Part shown: positions 28,061 to 38,980 of the stretch, in pieces
How positions within the stretch are numbered: the stretch's first letter is position 1
Layout: the number at the start of each line of letters is the position of its first letter
Assembly (NCBI GenBank): GCA_902615435.1
Contig: CACMOZ010000005.1
Location: 51,005-115,004, forward strand
Source: an uncultured Pelagibacteraceae bacterium
GTDB lineage: Bacteria; Pseudomonadota; Alphaproteobacteria; Pelagibacterales; Pelagibacteraceae
Direction of reading: 5' to 3'
DNA length: 64,000 nt
Translations under genes and position numbers: made by a program
Notes under the pieces: model-generated
What the model saw: the letters and a program-made list of their open reading frames with translations, nothing else
Told to the model about the DNA's origin: nothing
The model's database searches: none

Positions 28061-28627
28061 ATGGAATTAGTTAAAAGTTTAAAACAATCAAAATTAATAA
28101 AGTACGTTTTTTTGGCCCTTCTGGGTAGCGTAGCTTTAGCCATTTCTTCGAAAATTAAAATTCCTTTCTACCCTGTTCCAATGACAATGCAAACTTTAAT
28201 AGTTTTAGTTGTGGGAATTGGTTTTGGTTGGAAATTAGGTCTTGCTACAGTTTCTTTATATTTATTTGAAGGCATTATTGGAATACCTGTTTTTTCAGGA
28301 ACTCCTGAAAAAGGGATAGGATTAGTTTACTTTACTGGACCAACCATGGGTTACTTAATAGGTTTTTTAGTTACTGTTTATCTTTCTGGTAAATTTAATT
28401 ACGATAATAATTTTAATTTAATTAATATAATTAAGAATTTTTTAAAACTTTTATTAGCTACAAGTTTTATTTATATTTTGGGTATGATTTGGCTAGGAAA
28501 TTTAATTGGTTGGGAGAAGCCTATTTTTCAATTAGGTGCGCAGCCATTTTTAATTGCAGAACTTTTAAAAATTCTAATTGCAACCTTTGCAATTAATCAA
28601 ATCAAAAAAATTAAGAAATTAATATAA
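28061..28627 (+). CDS. bioY: biotin transporter substrate-binding component BioY
   Basis: The 188-aa membrane protein has five or six hydrophobic helices with the family hallmarks IPFYPVPMTMQTLIVLVVG, LYLFEGIIGIPVFSG and the GPTMGYLIGF segment. BioY is the S component of the ECF-type biotin importer and can work alone or with a shared energising module. The upstream ABC ATPase is not of ECF type. No biotin operator is obvious. The 3' end is 2 bp from the convergent regA stop. Confidence 0.9.
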   Translation: MELVKSLKQSKLIKYVFLALLGSVALAISSKIKIPFYPVPMTMQTLIVLVVGIGFGWKLGLATVSLYLFEGIIGIPVFSGTPEKGIGLVYFTGPTMGYLIGFLVTVYLSGKFNYDNNFNLINIIKNFLKLLLATSFIYILGMIWLGNLIGWEKPIFQLGAQPFLIAELLKILIATFAINQIKKIKKLI

Positions 28628-28629
28628 TT

Positions 28630-29229
28630 TTATCTTGGAGATCTTTTAGAGAGAATTCTTTGAAGAGTTCTTCTGTGCATTTTTAACCTTCTAGCCGTTT
28701 CAGAAACATTTCTGTTACATAGCTCAAATACACGATGAATATGTTCCCATTTCACTCTATCTGCAGACATTGGATTTTCTGGTGGTCTTGCTTTTGACTC
28801 TGGTGAAGCAAGTAATGCTGATTCTACGTCGTCAGCATCTACTGGTTTAGCTATATAATCTATAGCACCAGCCTTGACGGCTGCTACAGCCGTAGGAAGA
28901 TTCCCGTATCCCGTTAACATCACTATTCTTGATTCTTTTTTGTTTTTTGCGAGCTCTTTAACAACATCTAGTCCATTACCATCCTCAAGCCTCAAATCCA
29001 CGCAAGCAAAACCTGGAGGCGAAGTTTTAACGATATTAAGTCCCTCGGCTACTGTTTTAGCCTCTTTTACCTTAAAACCCTTCTTTTCCATGGCTCTTGC
29101 TAGCCTACTTCTTAAAGGATCGTCGTCATCCAAAATAAGTAAAGATTTGTCAGCAAAATCAGACAATTTTAGCTGTTCCGGTATATTTCTTTGAGCTCTC
29201 ATACCATCCAATATAAGCACTGTGGACAT
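28630..29229 (-). CDS. regA: redox response regulator RegA/PrrA/ActR
   Basis: The 199-aa regulator has a receiver domain with the LILDDDDPL acidic pocket at 31-39, phospho-acceptor D78 in CVDLRLEDGNGL, and a C-terminal Fis-type helix-turn-helix (NRNVSETARRLKMHRRTLQRIL). The strong conservation of AMEKKGFKV and the HTH identifies RegA. With RegB it controls respiration, photosynthesis and carbon or nitrogen metabolism in response to redox state. The kinase gene regB is 3.2 kb away, on the far side of the polyamine operon. Confidence 0.92.
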   Translation of the reverse strand: MSTVLILDGMRAQRNIPEQLKLSDFADKSLLILDDDDPLRSRLARAMEKKGFKVKEAKTVAEGLNIVKTSPPGFACVDLRLEDGNGLDVVKELAKNKKESRIVMLTGYGNLPTAVAAVKAGAIDYIAKPVDADDVESALLASPESKARPPENPMSADRVKWEHIHRVFELCNRNVSETARRLKMHRRTLQRILSKRSPR

Positions 29230-29273
29230 AATTACAACGTCTCAAAATGGCTTTTTTTTCTTTACATAAAGTC

Positions 29274-29310
29274 AAAAAAACCTTAAACGCGGAATTATTA
29301 AGGTTTTTTT
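29274..29310. terminator. terminator-like hairpin in the divergent regA/odc spacer
   Basis: AAAAAAACCTTAA and TTAAGGTTTTTTT form a perfect 13-bp stem around an 11-base loop, with an A-tract before and a T-tract after, so it could terminate on either strand. It lies upstream of both divergent genes, where a plain terminator is not expected. A second AAAAAACCTT at 29324-29333 could pair with the same 3' arm. Confidence 0.6.
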
Positions 29311-29364
29311 TATTAAATTTTTTAAAAAACCTTTGTGTAAACTAACTAACGAGGGACACATGAG

Positions 29365-30546
29365 ATGGGAAAATTTAAAACAGTTAACGAATTAGTTAAC
29401 TCATTAAAACCAGATTACCCCGTATATTGCATACGGCCTAAAGAGATTAAAAAATCCGTAAATTTTTTTAAAGAAAATTTTCCAGGGAAAATTCTTTATG
29501 CCGTAAAAACAAATCCTAACGAAAAAATAATTAAACAGATAATCTCAAATGGTATCAATGAATTTGATGTTGCTTCTTTAAATGAAGTAAAATTGATTAA
29601 TAAAATTTTTCCTGAAGCAAAACTGCATTTCATGCATACTGTAAAGAGTAAAGAGAGTATTACATCTGCTTATAATGATTACAATATAAAAAGTTTTTCA
29701 TTAGATAGTAAAGATGAATTAAGGAAAATTTTGGATGCTACTAATCAAGCAAAAGATTTAGAACTTTTTGTAAGAATAGCTATTTCTAATGAGCATGCAG
29801 AAATTGATTTATCAAGAAAGTTTGGCGCTCTTCCTTCAGAAGCTTTAGGACTAGTAAGACTTTGTAAACAACACGCTAAAAAATTAGGAATAAGTTTTCA
29901 TGTAGGATCTCAATGTATGCATAAAATTTCTTATTCGAAAGGTATAAAAGAAATAGGAGTCATAATTAAAAAAACTAAAATAATTCCAGATATAATTAAT
30001 GTTGGTGGTGGTTTTCCATCCATTTACCCAGATTTAAATCCAGAACCTTTATCAAACTACATAATAGAGATTAAAAAAGAACTTAATAATTTAAAATTAG
30101 ATAGATTGCCTGAAATTATATGTGAGCCAGGAAGAGCAATAGTAGCTGAAAGTGGTTCTACCATTGTTAAAGTAATTTTGAGAAAGAAAAATAATCTTTA
30201 CATTAATGACGGAACTTATGGATCGCTTTTTGATGCTGGTGCACCAAACTTTGTGCTTCCTTCAAAAATGATTACGGAAGGAAGAGCTCAATCAAAAAAA
30301 CTTACTGCATTTAGTTTTTTTGGGCCAACTTGTGATGGCTTAGATTATATGAAAGGACCTTTCTTGCTGCCAAATAATATTAAAGAGGGTGATTACATAG
30401 AGTTAGGTCAGTTAGGAGCTTACAGCTTAACATTTAGAACTAACTTTAATGGATTTTACTCTAATGAAATTCATGAATTAAGTGACAAACCAATTATGTC
30501 CATGTACGATGATCTTGATAAAAAAGTTGGATCATTAGTAGCTTAA
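29365..30546 (+). CDS. ornithine/lysine decarboxylase, PLP-dependent (alanine racemase fold)
   Basis: The 393-aa enzyme has the PLP lysine K48 in LYAVKTNP, the SQCMHKISYSKGI and GGGFPSIYP phosphate-binding segments, CEPGRAIVAESG, and the substrate-side motif CDGLD with Cys323 and Asp324. This is the eukaryotic-type (group IV) decarboxylase fold, which makes putrescine from ornithine or cadaverine from lysine. GAGGG at 29351-29355 precedes the ATG by nine bases. First gene of a three-gene polyamine operon with no gaps. Use of diaminopimelate is unlikely given the CDGxD motif. Confidence 0.9.
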   Translation: MGKFKTVNELVNSLKPDYPVYCIRPKEIKKSVNFFKENFPGKILYAVKTNPNEKIIKQIISNGINEFDVASLNEVKLINKIFPEAKLHFMHTVKSKESITSAYNDYNIKSFSLDSKDELRKILDATNQAKDLELFVRIAISNEHAEIDLSRKFGALPSEALGLVRLCKQHAKKLGISFHVGSQCMHKISYSKGIKEIGVIIKKTKIIPDIINVGGGFPSIYPDLNPEPLSNYIIEIKKELNNLKLDRLPEIICEPGRAIVAESGSTIVKVILRKKNNLYINDGTYGSLFDAGAPNFVLPSKMITEGRAQSKKLTAFSFFGPTCDGLDYMKGPFLLPNNIKEGDYIELGQLGAYSLTFRTNFNGFYSNEIHELSDKPIMSMYDDLDKKVGSLVA

Positions 30547-31595
30547 TGGAAAAAAAAGACAGTCCAAATATTGGACATAATAAAAAATCTCTTCTCAACT
30601 CTCCGGTAGAGCACATCGACATCAAATCGTTTGACGCACGTAAAATTATTGAAAGTATGGGTAAAATGTCTTTTACTTCAAGAGATACTGCTAGAGCAGC
30701 AGAAATTTATAATGAAATGTTAGCTGATAATGATTGCTCAATATTTCTCACTTTAGCCGGTTCTACCTCAGCAGGTGGGTGTATGGATCTTTACACTGAT
30801 TTGGTAAAACATAATATGGTTGATGCTATAGTGGCTACAGGAGCGTCCATAATTGATATGGATTTTTTTGAAGCATTGGGTTTTAAGCATTATCAAGGGT
30901 CTCAATTTGAAGATGACACAAAGCTTCGTAAAAACTATATTGATAGGATTTACGATACATATATTGACGAGGAAGAGTTACAAGCATGCGATCAAACAAT
31001 TTGTGATGTAGCTAATTCACTAAAACCAAAAACTTACACTTCAAGAGAGTTTATTAAAGAGTTAGGCAAATTCTTAAAAACTAATTCGAAAAAAAAAGGT
31101 TCGTTAATAGAAACAGCGTATGAAAATAACGTTCCAATTTTTTGTCCCGCATTTACTGATAGTTCTGCCGGATTTGGTTTGGTAATGCATCAAGAACAAA
31201 ACCCTGACATGCATATTACAATTGACTCTATTAGAGAATTTAGAGAATTAACAGAAATTAAACTACGAACTAAACAATCAGGTTTATTAATGATAGGTGG
31301 TGGAGTCCCAAAAAATTTTATTCAAGACACTGTAGTATGTGCCGAACTTTTAGGAAAAAAAGTTGATATGCATAAATATGCAATTCAAATTACTGTTGCA
31401 GATACACGTGATGGAGCCTGCAGCAGTTCTACTCTTAAAGAAGCAAGCTCATGGGGCAAAGTAGATATTACTAAGGAACAAATGGTTTTTGCAGAAGCTA
31501 CAAGTGTTTTACCTTTGATTGCTAGTGATGCTTATCACCGAGAAAATTGGAAAAAAAGAGATAAAAGAAATTTCTCTAATATTTTTAAATCATAG
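30546..31595 (+). CDS. deoxyhypusine synthase-like protein (probable homospermidine synthase)
   Basis: The 349-aa product is a clear member of the deoxyhypusine synthase family, with an NAD-binding fold (FLTLAGSTSAGG, VATGASI) and the catalytic lysine K305 in EASSWGKVD. Eukaryotic enzymes modify eIF5A; bacteria lack that substrate, and bacterial homologues tested are thought to transfer aminobutyl groups to putrescine to form homospermidine or related polyamines. One base overlaps the decarboxylase stop. The precise reaction here is not certain. Confidence 0.85.
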   Translation: MEKKDSPNIGHNKKSLLNSPVEHIDIKSFDARKIIESMGKMSFTSRDTARAAEIYNEMLADNDCSIFLTLAGSTSAGGCMDLYTDLVKHNMVDAIVATGASIIDMDFFEALGFKHYQGSQFEDDTKLRKNYIDRIYDTYIDEEELQACDQTICDVANSLKPKTYTSREFIKELGKFLKTNSKKKGSLIETAYENNVPIFCPAFTDSSAGFGLVMHQEQNPDMHITIDSIREFRELTEIKLRTKQSGLLMIGGGVPKNFIQDTVVCAELLGKKVDMHKYAIQITVADTRDGACSSSTLKEASSWGKVDITKEQMVFAEATSVLPLIASDAYHRENWKKRDKRNFSNIFKS

Positions 31596-32477
31596 ATGAA
31601 ATACCTCAGTCCAAAAAAAGGTTTCTTAGGTATTGATGCTGATCAAAAAATAACTCCTCAAGTAATCGTAGTTCCTTTTGGTTTGGAAAAAACAGTAAGC
31701 TATGGCGGAGGTACAAAAAATGGACCTAAAGAAATTATCAAAGCATCTCATCAAGTAGAGTTATTTGATGAAGAACTTAATAAAGAACCGTATAAAGAAA
31801 TAGGGGTTAAAACTTTAAAACCTTTTCCTATAAAACATAAAATTAAAAGTGCTCTAGACCAATTATCAAAAATTAATGACGATATTATCTCTAGTGGAAA
31901 ATTTCCTCTAGTTTTTGGCGGTGAACACTCAATTACACCTGGTTCGATCAAGCCCTTTGTCAAAAAATTCAATGAAATAACTCTATTACATTTTGACGCT
32001 CATGCTGATTTAAGAGAGAGTTACCTAGGTGAAAAATTTTCCCATGCTTCAGCTATTAAGAGATGTTTAGATAACAAAAATTTAAAAGTAGTTTCGTTTG
32101 GTATTAGAAATTTATCCAAAGAAGAAATGGATTTTTATAATAATAATAGAGACAGAATTGAAATATTTTGGGGAAAAGATAAACAAACGTGGGATTTGTC
32201 TTTAATAGAAAAATTTTTTAAAGATAAAAATGTTTATATTACTTTTGATGTAGATGGTTTTGACTCAAGTATTATGCCTGCAACTGGCACACCTGAACCT
32301 GGCGGTATGCTTTGGGAAGATGTTTTGCCTATAATAAAAAAGGTTTGTCAGATTTCAAATATTGTTGGTGCTGATATCAATGAGCTAGCGCCTATAAAAA
32401 ATTTTGACTCTTATAATTTTCTTGTTGCTAAGTTAGCTTATAAAATTATTTCATACTCTTTTGAATTTAAGAATTAA
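31596..32477 (+). CDS. speB: agmatinase-family ureohydrolase
   Basis: The 293-aa enzyme belongs to the arginase/agmatinase superfamily. The Mn ligands are readable: His111 in GGEHSIT, Asp134, His136 and Asp138 in HFDAHADLRES, and the DVDGFDSS motif near 216-223. It would release urea from agmatine or another guanidino compound. No arginine decarboxylase is encoded alongside, so the true substrate is open. It follows the DHS-like gene without a gap and overlaps regB by 11 bp at the 3' end. Confidence 0.85.
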   Translation: MKYLSPKKGFLGIDADQKITPQVIVVPFGLEKTVSYGGGTKNGPKEIIKASHQVELFDEELNKEPYKEIGVKTLKPFPIKHKIKSALDQLSKINDDIISSGKFPLVFGGEHSITPGSIKPFVKKFNEITLLHFDAHADLRESYLGEKFSHASAIKRCLDNKNLKVVSFGIRNLSKEEMDFYNNNRDRIEIFWGKDKQTWDLSLIEKFFKDKNVYITFDVDGFDSSIMPATGTPEPGGMLWEDVLPIIKKVCQISNIVGADINELAPIKNFDSYNFLVAKLAYKIISYSFEFKN

Positions 32478-33753
32478 TTAATTTTTTTGGTTCCCAAGAG
32501 ATAGTTACCAGGGCACCTCCTAGATCATTATTTCTTTTAAAGGACAGTTGTGCACCTTGTCTTTCTAATAATGTTTTTCCCAAAAATGTTCCTAGACCTA
32601 GTCCTGAATTTAAATTCAATTCTTCAGATTTAGATTTTATATAAGGTTCACCAATTTTTTTTATTACATCATCTGGTATGCCGGGCCCATCGTCATTAAC
32701 TTTAATTTCTATCTTTTTTGAATCACTTTTTAAAGTAATTCTTACTTTACTTTTTGAAAATTTTACAGCATTTCCAATAAAATTTCTTAATCCATAAATA
32801 ATTTCGGGAGTTCTCTCAATATTTATTTTATTATTATCTTCATCTGAAACTAATTCTATTTCTTTAGAAGATGTTTCTTTAAAAGAATTGATTATTTCTT
32901 CAAGCAAGTCTTCCAACTTTATTGAACTTAAAAATATATCTTCTTTAATTTGTTTTTTTGATATTTGCTTTAGTATTTCACTACATCTTTTTGTTTGACT
33001 AATAAGTAGATCAATATCTTTTGATAGCTCTTTATTATTTCCAATGTCTTTTTTTAGTTCCTTTGCAACCACGCTTATAGTAGCTAATGGTGTTCCTAAT
33101 GAATGGGCTGCTGCTGCAGCCTGGCCGCCTAAAGACTCTAGTTCGTACTCTTTAGATATTACCTCCTGTAATTTATTGAGTGCTTCTGATCTTTTTTTTG
33201 TTTCGCCAGCAAATCTGATGCCAAAATAGCTTAAAAATATTAAACCAATTAAAATAGAAATTATAATACCTATTTTATAAAAATCTGGGAAATGAAGTAA
33301 ATTCATATCTTCACCTGGTAATGGAAAATGAAAAAATGAAATCGTTAATAAAAGTGAGGAAGTAATAAATCCTAATATTATAGTTGTACCCATGCTCAAG
33401 AATGTGGAAGAAACAATTGCTGGGATTATAAGTAGATAGCAGAACGGATTGAAAATTCCCCCAGTCAAATAAAGTAAAATACTTAGTTGTATAAGATCAT
33501 AGACCAAAAAAATTGAGGCGTACAAATCCTTAAGTTGATTTTTTTTAATTCCAAACTGGAGGTAAAGATTAGTTAATAAACCTACTAAAATTACAATGTA
33601 ACTTAATTCAATTGGAAAAGGTAAAGATAGGTAAAAATAAACTATATTTAACGCTAAAAATTGACCAAAAATGGCTATATATCTTAAAATTGTGAGGGTA
33701 TTTTTGTCTAAATTTAGGTTCTCTTTTGTTCGAAAGAGAGTTGAAAAATCCAT
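32467..33753 (-). CDS. regB: redox sensor histidine kinase RegB/PrrB
   Basis: The 428-aa kinase has six membrane helices in the first 180 residues. The quinone-site motif GGIFNPF is at 98-104, the phospho-acceptor is H217 in AAHSLGTPLATI, and C257 in KRCSEIL matches the redox-active cysteine of Rhodobacter RegB. The ATPase domain ends with GLGLGTFLGKTLL. It phosphorylates RegA. The gene starts 7 bp after gyrB on the same strand, so it appears to be read with dnaA-dnaN-gyrB rather than with regA. Confidence 0.92.
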   Translation of the reverse strand: MDFSTLFRTKENLNLDKNTLTILRYIAIFGQFLALNIVYFYLSLPFPIELSYIVILVGLLTNLYLQFGIKKNQLKDLYASIFLVYDLIQLSILLYLTGGIFNPFCYLLIIPAIVSSTFLSMGTTIILGFITSSLLLTISFFHFPLPGEDMNLLHFPDFYKIGIIISILIGLIFLSYFGIRFAGETKKRSEALNKLQEVISKEYELESLGGQAAAAAHSLGTPLATISVVAKELKKDIGNNKELSKDIDLLISQTKRCSEILKQISKKQIKEDIFLSSIKLEDLLEEIINSFKETSSKEIELVSDEDNNKINIERTPEIIYGLRNFIGNAVKFSKSKVRITLKSDSKKIEIKVNDDGPGIPDDVIKKIGEPYIKSKSEELNLNSGLGLGTFLGKTLLERQGAQLSFKRNNDLGGALVTISWEPKKLINS

Positions 33754-33760
33754 AGTCTAA

Positions 33761-35848
<2,088 letters not shown>

Positions 35849-35949
35849 TTATAAGAAATTAAAATGACCTGTGATCAAAGTGACTTAAAACTATTTAGTA
35901 TCAACAATTATAGAGCTAAAAATAAAAAAAATTTTAAAATCCAATAAAT

Positions 35950-37065
35950 CTAGATTTTCATAGGCATTATAACATAATAGCTATTTTTATCAGAAATATC
36001 CTCTATTAGGACAGGTGATACGGAGTCTTTAAGACTCATCTTTAAATTTTTATCTTCTACTTCTGAGGCGATATCAATCAGATATTTTGAATTAAAACTT
36101 ATATTTAAATTCTCAGAATTAAATTCCGCCTTAATCTTTTCATTACCCTCGCCAGAATTAGCACTATTCACTGAAAGTTGTACATTATCTTTATTAATTA
36201 ATAATTTAACCCCCTCTTTTCTGTCAAGAGAAACACTGGCAACTCGTTCGATAGAATTTATAAAATCTTTTGAAGATACAACTAAAGTTTTATCGTTTAC
36301 AGTAGGAACAACTTTCTTATAATCAGGAAATTTTCCATCTATAACCTTTGAGATTAATTTAATATTTCCTAAGGTGAATTTAATTTTATTTTCGCTTGTT
36401 TGCATTAAAAGTTGATCAGATATATCTGCAAGCAAAGAACATAACTGAAATACTGTTTTTCTTGGTAAAATTAATGAAGTAAAGTTTGTTACATCTTCTA
36501 TTTCTAAGCTACTAGATGACAATCTATGACTATCAGTAGCAACACCAGTTAAAAAATTTCTACCATGGGCTTCTGTAAGATGAAGATATATTCCGTTTAA
36601 ATAATGCCTAGTGTCATCATTTGAGATTGAAATTCTAGTCTTGTTCAAAAGTTTTAAAAACCTTGAATTATTAAGGGAAATCTCTTGACCTTCAAATTCA
36701 TCTGCGAAAGTTGGAAAATTATCAGTAGGCAAACAAAGAAGATTAAAATCAGCATTTTCGCTCCTTAAACTGAGTTTGTTTTCAGATTTTAATTGAAAAT
36801 TTAATTCTGAATCGGAAGAGATTTTTCTCAATATATCGTAAAGTATCGCTGCAGAGGTTGTCGTGCTGCCTTCATTAATTATTTTAACATCAACAATTTC
36901 ATCATAGAATATGATGTCAAGATCTGTTGCTACAATTGACAATTTTTTATTTTTAAGTTGTAATAAAACGTTTGATAAGATTGGAAGGGTATTTTTTTTT
37001 TCCACTACACCTTGAACATAATTTAAAGATTTTAATAAAATATCTCTTTTAACAACAAATTGCAT
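35950..37065 (-). CDS. dnaN: DNA polymerase III beta subunit (sliding clamp)
   Basis: The 371-aa protein has three repeated clamp domains, the N-terminal MQFVVKRDILLKSLNYVQGVVEKK and TLPILSNVLLQ segments, and the C-terminal YVIMPMK(I) end of DnaN. It holds the replicase on DNA. The gene starts 4 bp after dnaA, and the order dnaA-dnaN is the standard bacterial one. A stretch of about 130 bp to gyrB contains no gene. Confidence 0.95.
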   Translation of the reverse strand: MQFVVKRDILLKSLNYVQGVVEKKNTLPILSNVLLQLKNKKLSIVATDLDIIFYDEIVDVKIINEGSTTTSAAILYDILRKISSDSELNFQLKSENKLSLRSENADFNLLCLPTDNFPTFADEFEGQEISLNNSRFLKLLNKTRISISNDDTRHYLNGIYLHLTEAHGRNFLTGVATDSHRLSSSSLEIEDVTNFTSLILPRKTVFQLCSLLADISDQLLMQTSENKIKFTLGNIKLISKVIDGKFPDYKKVVPTVNDKTLVVSSKDFINSIERVASVSLDRKEGVKLLINKDNVQLSVNSANSGEGNEKIKAEFNSENLNISFNSKYLIDIASEVEDKNLKMSLKDSVSPVLIEDISDKNSYYVIMPMKI

Positions 37066-37069
37066 TTAG

Positions 37070-38461
37070 TTACTGTTCTAATAATAAACTTTTTATCTGA
37101 ATAATATTTTTTTTCATTTCATCGTCTTGTTCAGATAATCTAGTAATTGTTTTTACTGCGTGTATAACTGTTGTATGGTCTCGATTAGCGAATCTTCTTC
37201 CAATTTCTGGTAGAGATCGTGTAGTCATCTTTTTTGCTAAATACATTGCTATCTGCCTAGGTCTAGCTAATGGCCTTGACCTTCTTTGCGAAAGCATTTC
37301 ACTTAAAGCAATATTAAAGTAATTAGATACAATATTTTGTATTTTATCGACTGTTATTACTCTTATTTGATTAAAAACATCTTTTAAAATATTTTTACAA
37401 TCACTTATTGTTAAATTTTTATTATGCACTCTGCTAAATGCTATTACCCTGTTAAGAACTCCTATTAGCTCTCTTATATTAGTTTTACTTTCACTAGCTA
37501 AAAAAGAAATCACTTCATCACTCAAAATAATATTTTCTTTAAACTGATTTTGAATTTCCTCAATTTTCTTTTTAATGATTTTTATTTTAAGTTCTAAGTC
37601 AGGTGCATCTATATCAACGACTAATCCGCCTGCTAATCTTGATTTTATCCTATCTTGAACTCTATCTAATTTCATTGGTGAACGATCCGCAGATATAATT
37701 ATCTGTGATCCCTTATCTATAAGACTATTAAATGTGTGAAAAAATTCTTCCTGTAAGCTCTCTTTACCACTTATAAACTGTATATCATCTATTATAAAAA
37801 CAGATGATTTTCGAAAAAAATCTTTAAAATTGACCATATCGTTTTTTTTAATAGATTTAATGAAATGGTACATAAATCGCTCTGCAGAAATAAACATAAC
37901 GTTATTGTTATCTTGTAATTCTAGTCCAATAGCATTTAATAAGTGAGTTTTTCCTAAACCAACTCCACCGCATATATACAGAGGATTATACCTTGAAATA
38001 TGTTCGCAAACCTTTTTGGAGTAAGATAATGCTATATCATTGCTTTTCCCTTGGATAAAGCTATCAAAACTCAAATTAGGGTTAAGTCTATTATAATTAA
38101 GAATTGAATCTTTTATTTCTGTTACTTTGCTAATTTCATCTATCTTAATAAATTCCTGATTTTGTTTATTTTCCTCAATAATTTTAAACTCAATTCGATT
38201 TAAACTAAGTTTAAAGCTTTTTACCTGTTCAAGAATTTTATCTAAATATCTTGATACGATCCAATCTCTAAAAAAACGTGTTGGAACGCCGAGAATTAAA
38301 TAATCATTATACTCTTTTACAAGAGAAATTTTCTGTAGCCAGCTATTATAAATCTCACTGCCAAAAGTTTTTTTAAATGAAGCTTGTATCTCTTCCCAAT
38401 TCAGTGTCTTTTCTTCTTCAGAAATAAAAGGGTTGTGTTTTTTAGTATTATTATTTTCCAT
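37070..38461 (-). CDS. dnaA: chromosomal replication initiator DnaA
   Basis: The 463-aa initiator has an N-terminal domain (WEEIQASFKKTFGSEIYNSW), the AAA+ domain with Walker A GGVGLGKTH and Walker B VFIIDDIQFI, and the DNA-binding domain IV with ARPRQIAMYLAK and the FANRDHTTVIHAV signature that contacts DnaA boxes. Length is normal. The 215-bp region upstream shows no evident run of DnaA boxes. First gene of a dnaA-dnaN-gyrB-regB unit. Confidence 0.96.
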   Translation of the reverse strand: MENNNTKKHNPFISEEEKTLNWEEIQASFKKTFGSEIYNSWLQKISLVKEYNDYLILGVPTRFFRDWIVSRYLDKILEQVKSFKLSLNRIEFKIIEENKQNQEFIKIDEISKVTEIKDSILNYNRLNPNLSFDSFIQGKSNDIALSYSKKVCEHISRYNPLYICGGVGLGKTHLLNAIGLELQDNNNVMFISAERFMYHFIKSIKKNDMVNFKDFFRKSSVFIIDDIQFISGKESLQEEFFHTFNSLIDKGSQIIISADRSPMKLDRVQDRIKSRLAGGLVVDIDAPDLELKIKIIKKKIEEIQNQFKENIILSDEVISFLASESKTNIRELIGVLNRVIAFSRVHNKNLTISDCKNILKDVFNQIRVITVDKIQNIVSNYFNIALSEMLSQRRSRPLARPRQIAMYLAKKMTTRSLPEIGRRFANRDHTTVIHAVKTITRLSEQDDEMKKNIIQIKSLLLEQ

Positions 38462-38581
38462 GTAGATTTTTCTAAAAGAGAATCCTTTTAACGACTTTTG
38501 TAAATTATTTGCAACTACGTGTAGGTTGTAATCAAAAATAAAATTACAAATTGGTTGTACAATTATCGTTCAGATAGAATT

Positions 38582-38611
38582 AAAAAAAAATTCAACTCAA
38601 TGAATTAAGTT
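38582..38611 (-). terminator. rpsT intrinsic terminator
   Basis: On the minus strand, AACTTAA, a TTCA loop and TTGAGTT form a 7-bp stem with one wobble, followed after GAA by nine Ts. It lies about 65 bp past the rpsT stop and before dnaA, so it should separate the two transcripts. Confidence 0.6.
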
Positions 38612-38643
38612 TCTACATTTGGTTAAATGAAACTAAATGTAGA
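38612..38643. repeat. inverted repeat in the rpsT-dnaA spacer
   Basis: TCTACATTT (38612-38620) and AAATGTAGA (38635-38643) form a perfect 9-bp inverted repeat around 14 bases. It abuts the rpsT terminator and may be part of a longer 3' structure, or an operator for dnaA. The whole 38462-38676 spacer is otherwise without a gene, and I see no DnaA-box cluster in it. Confidence 0.55.
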
Positions 38644-38676
38644 CAAAATTTTTTTTGATGATCAGCTCTAAATTGA

Positions 38677-38937
38677 TTATTTAGAGGAAATTCTTTTTGA
38701 AATTCTAGAAACTTTTCTTGCGGCAGTGTTTCTGCTTATTATTCCAGATTTGGCAACCTGCATTAGAATTGATTGGAATTTTGGAAAATACTTCTTTGCT
38801 TTTTCCTTTTCTTTAGCTTTTAAATGAAGTTCCATTTGTTTTACAGCAGTCTTATATTTACTTTTTCTGATTCTGTTAACTTGAGTTTGTTTTTTAACCC
38901 TTCTTACTCTTCTGATTGCTGATTTCGTATTTGGCAT
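38677..38937 (-). CDS. rpsT: 30S ribosomal protein S20
   Basis: The 86-aa Lys/Arg-rich helical protein matches S20: MPNTKSAIRRVRR at the start, NRIRKSKYKTAVKQ in the middle and the GIISRNTAARKVSRISKRI end. It binds 16S rRNA in the body of the small subunit. I chose the ATG at 38935-38937; the frame opens eight codons earlier, but S20 proteins begin at this Met. It follows mutM by about 43 bp, a common alphaproteobacterial order. Confidence 0.95.
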   Translation of the reverse strand: MPNTKSAIRRVRRVKKQTQVNRIRKSKYKTAVKQMELHLKAKEKEKAKKYFPKFQSILMQVAKSGIISRNTAARKVSRISKRISSK

Positions 38938-38980
38938 TTTTAGGATTGTATATATGCGCATTCAAATGTGGTCAACTTTA

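Noticed and set aside
38462-38676. Possible replication origin next to dnaA
   Set aside because: I see no cluster of TTWTNCACA-type DnaA boxes. The structures present are explained by the rpsT terminator, and alphaproteobacterial origins are often elsewhere (near hemE).
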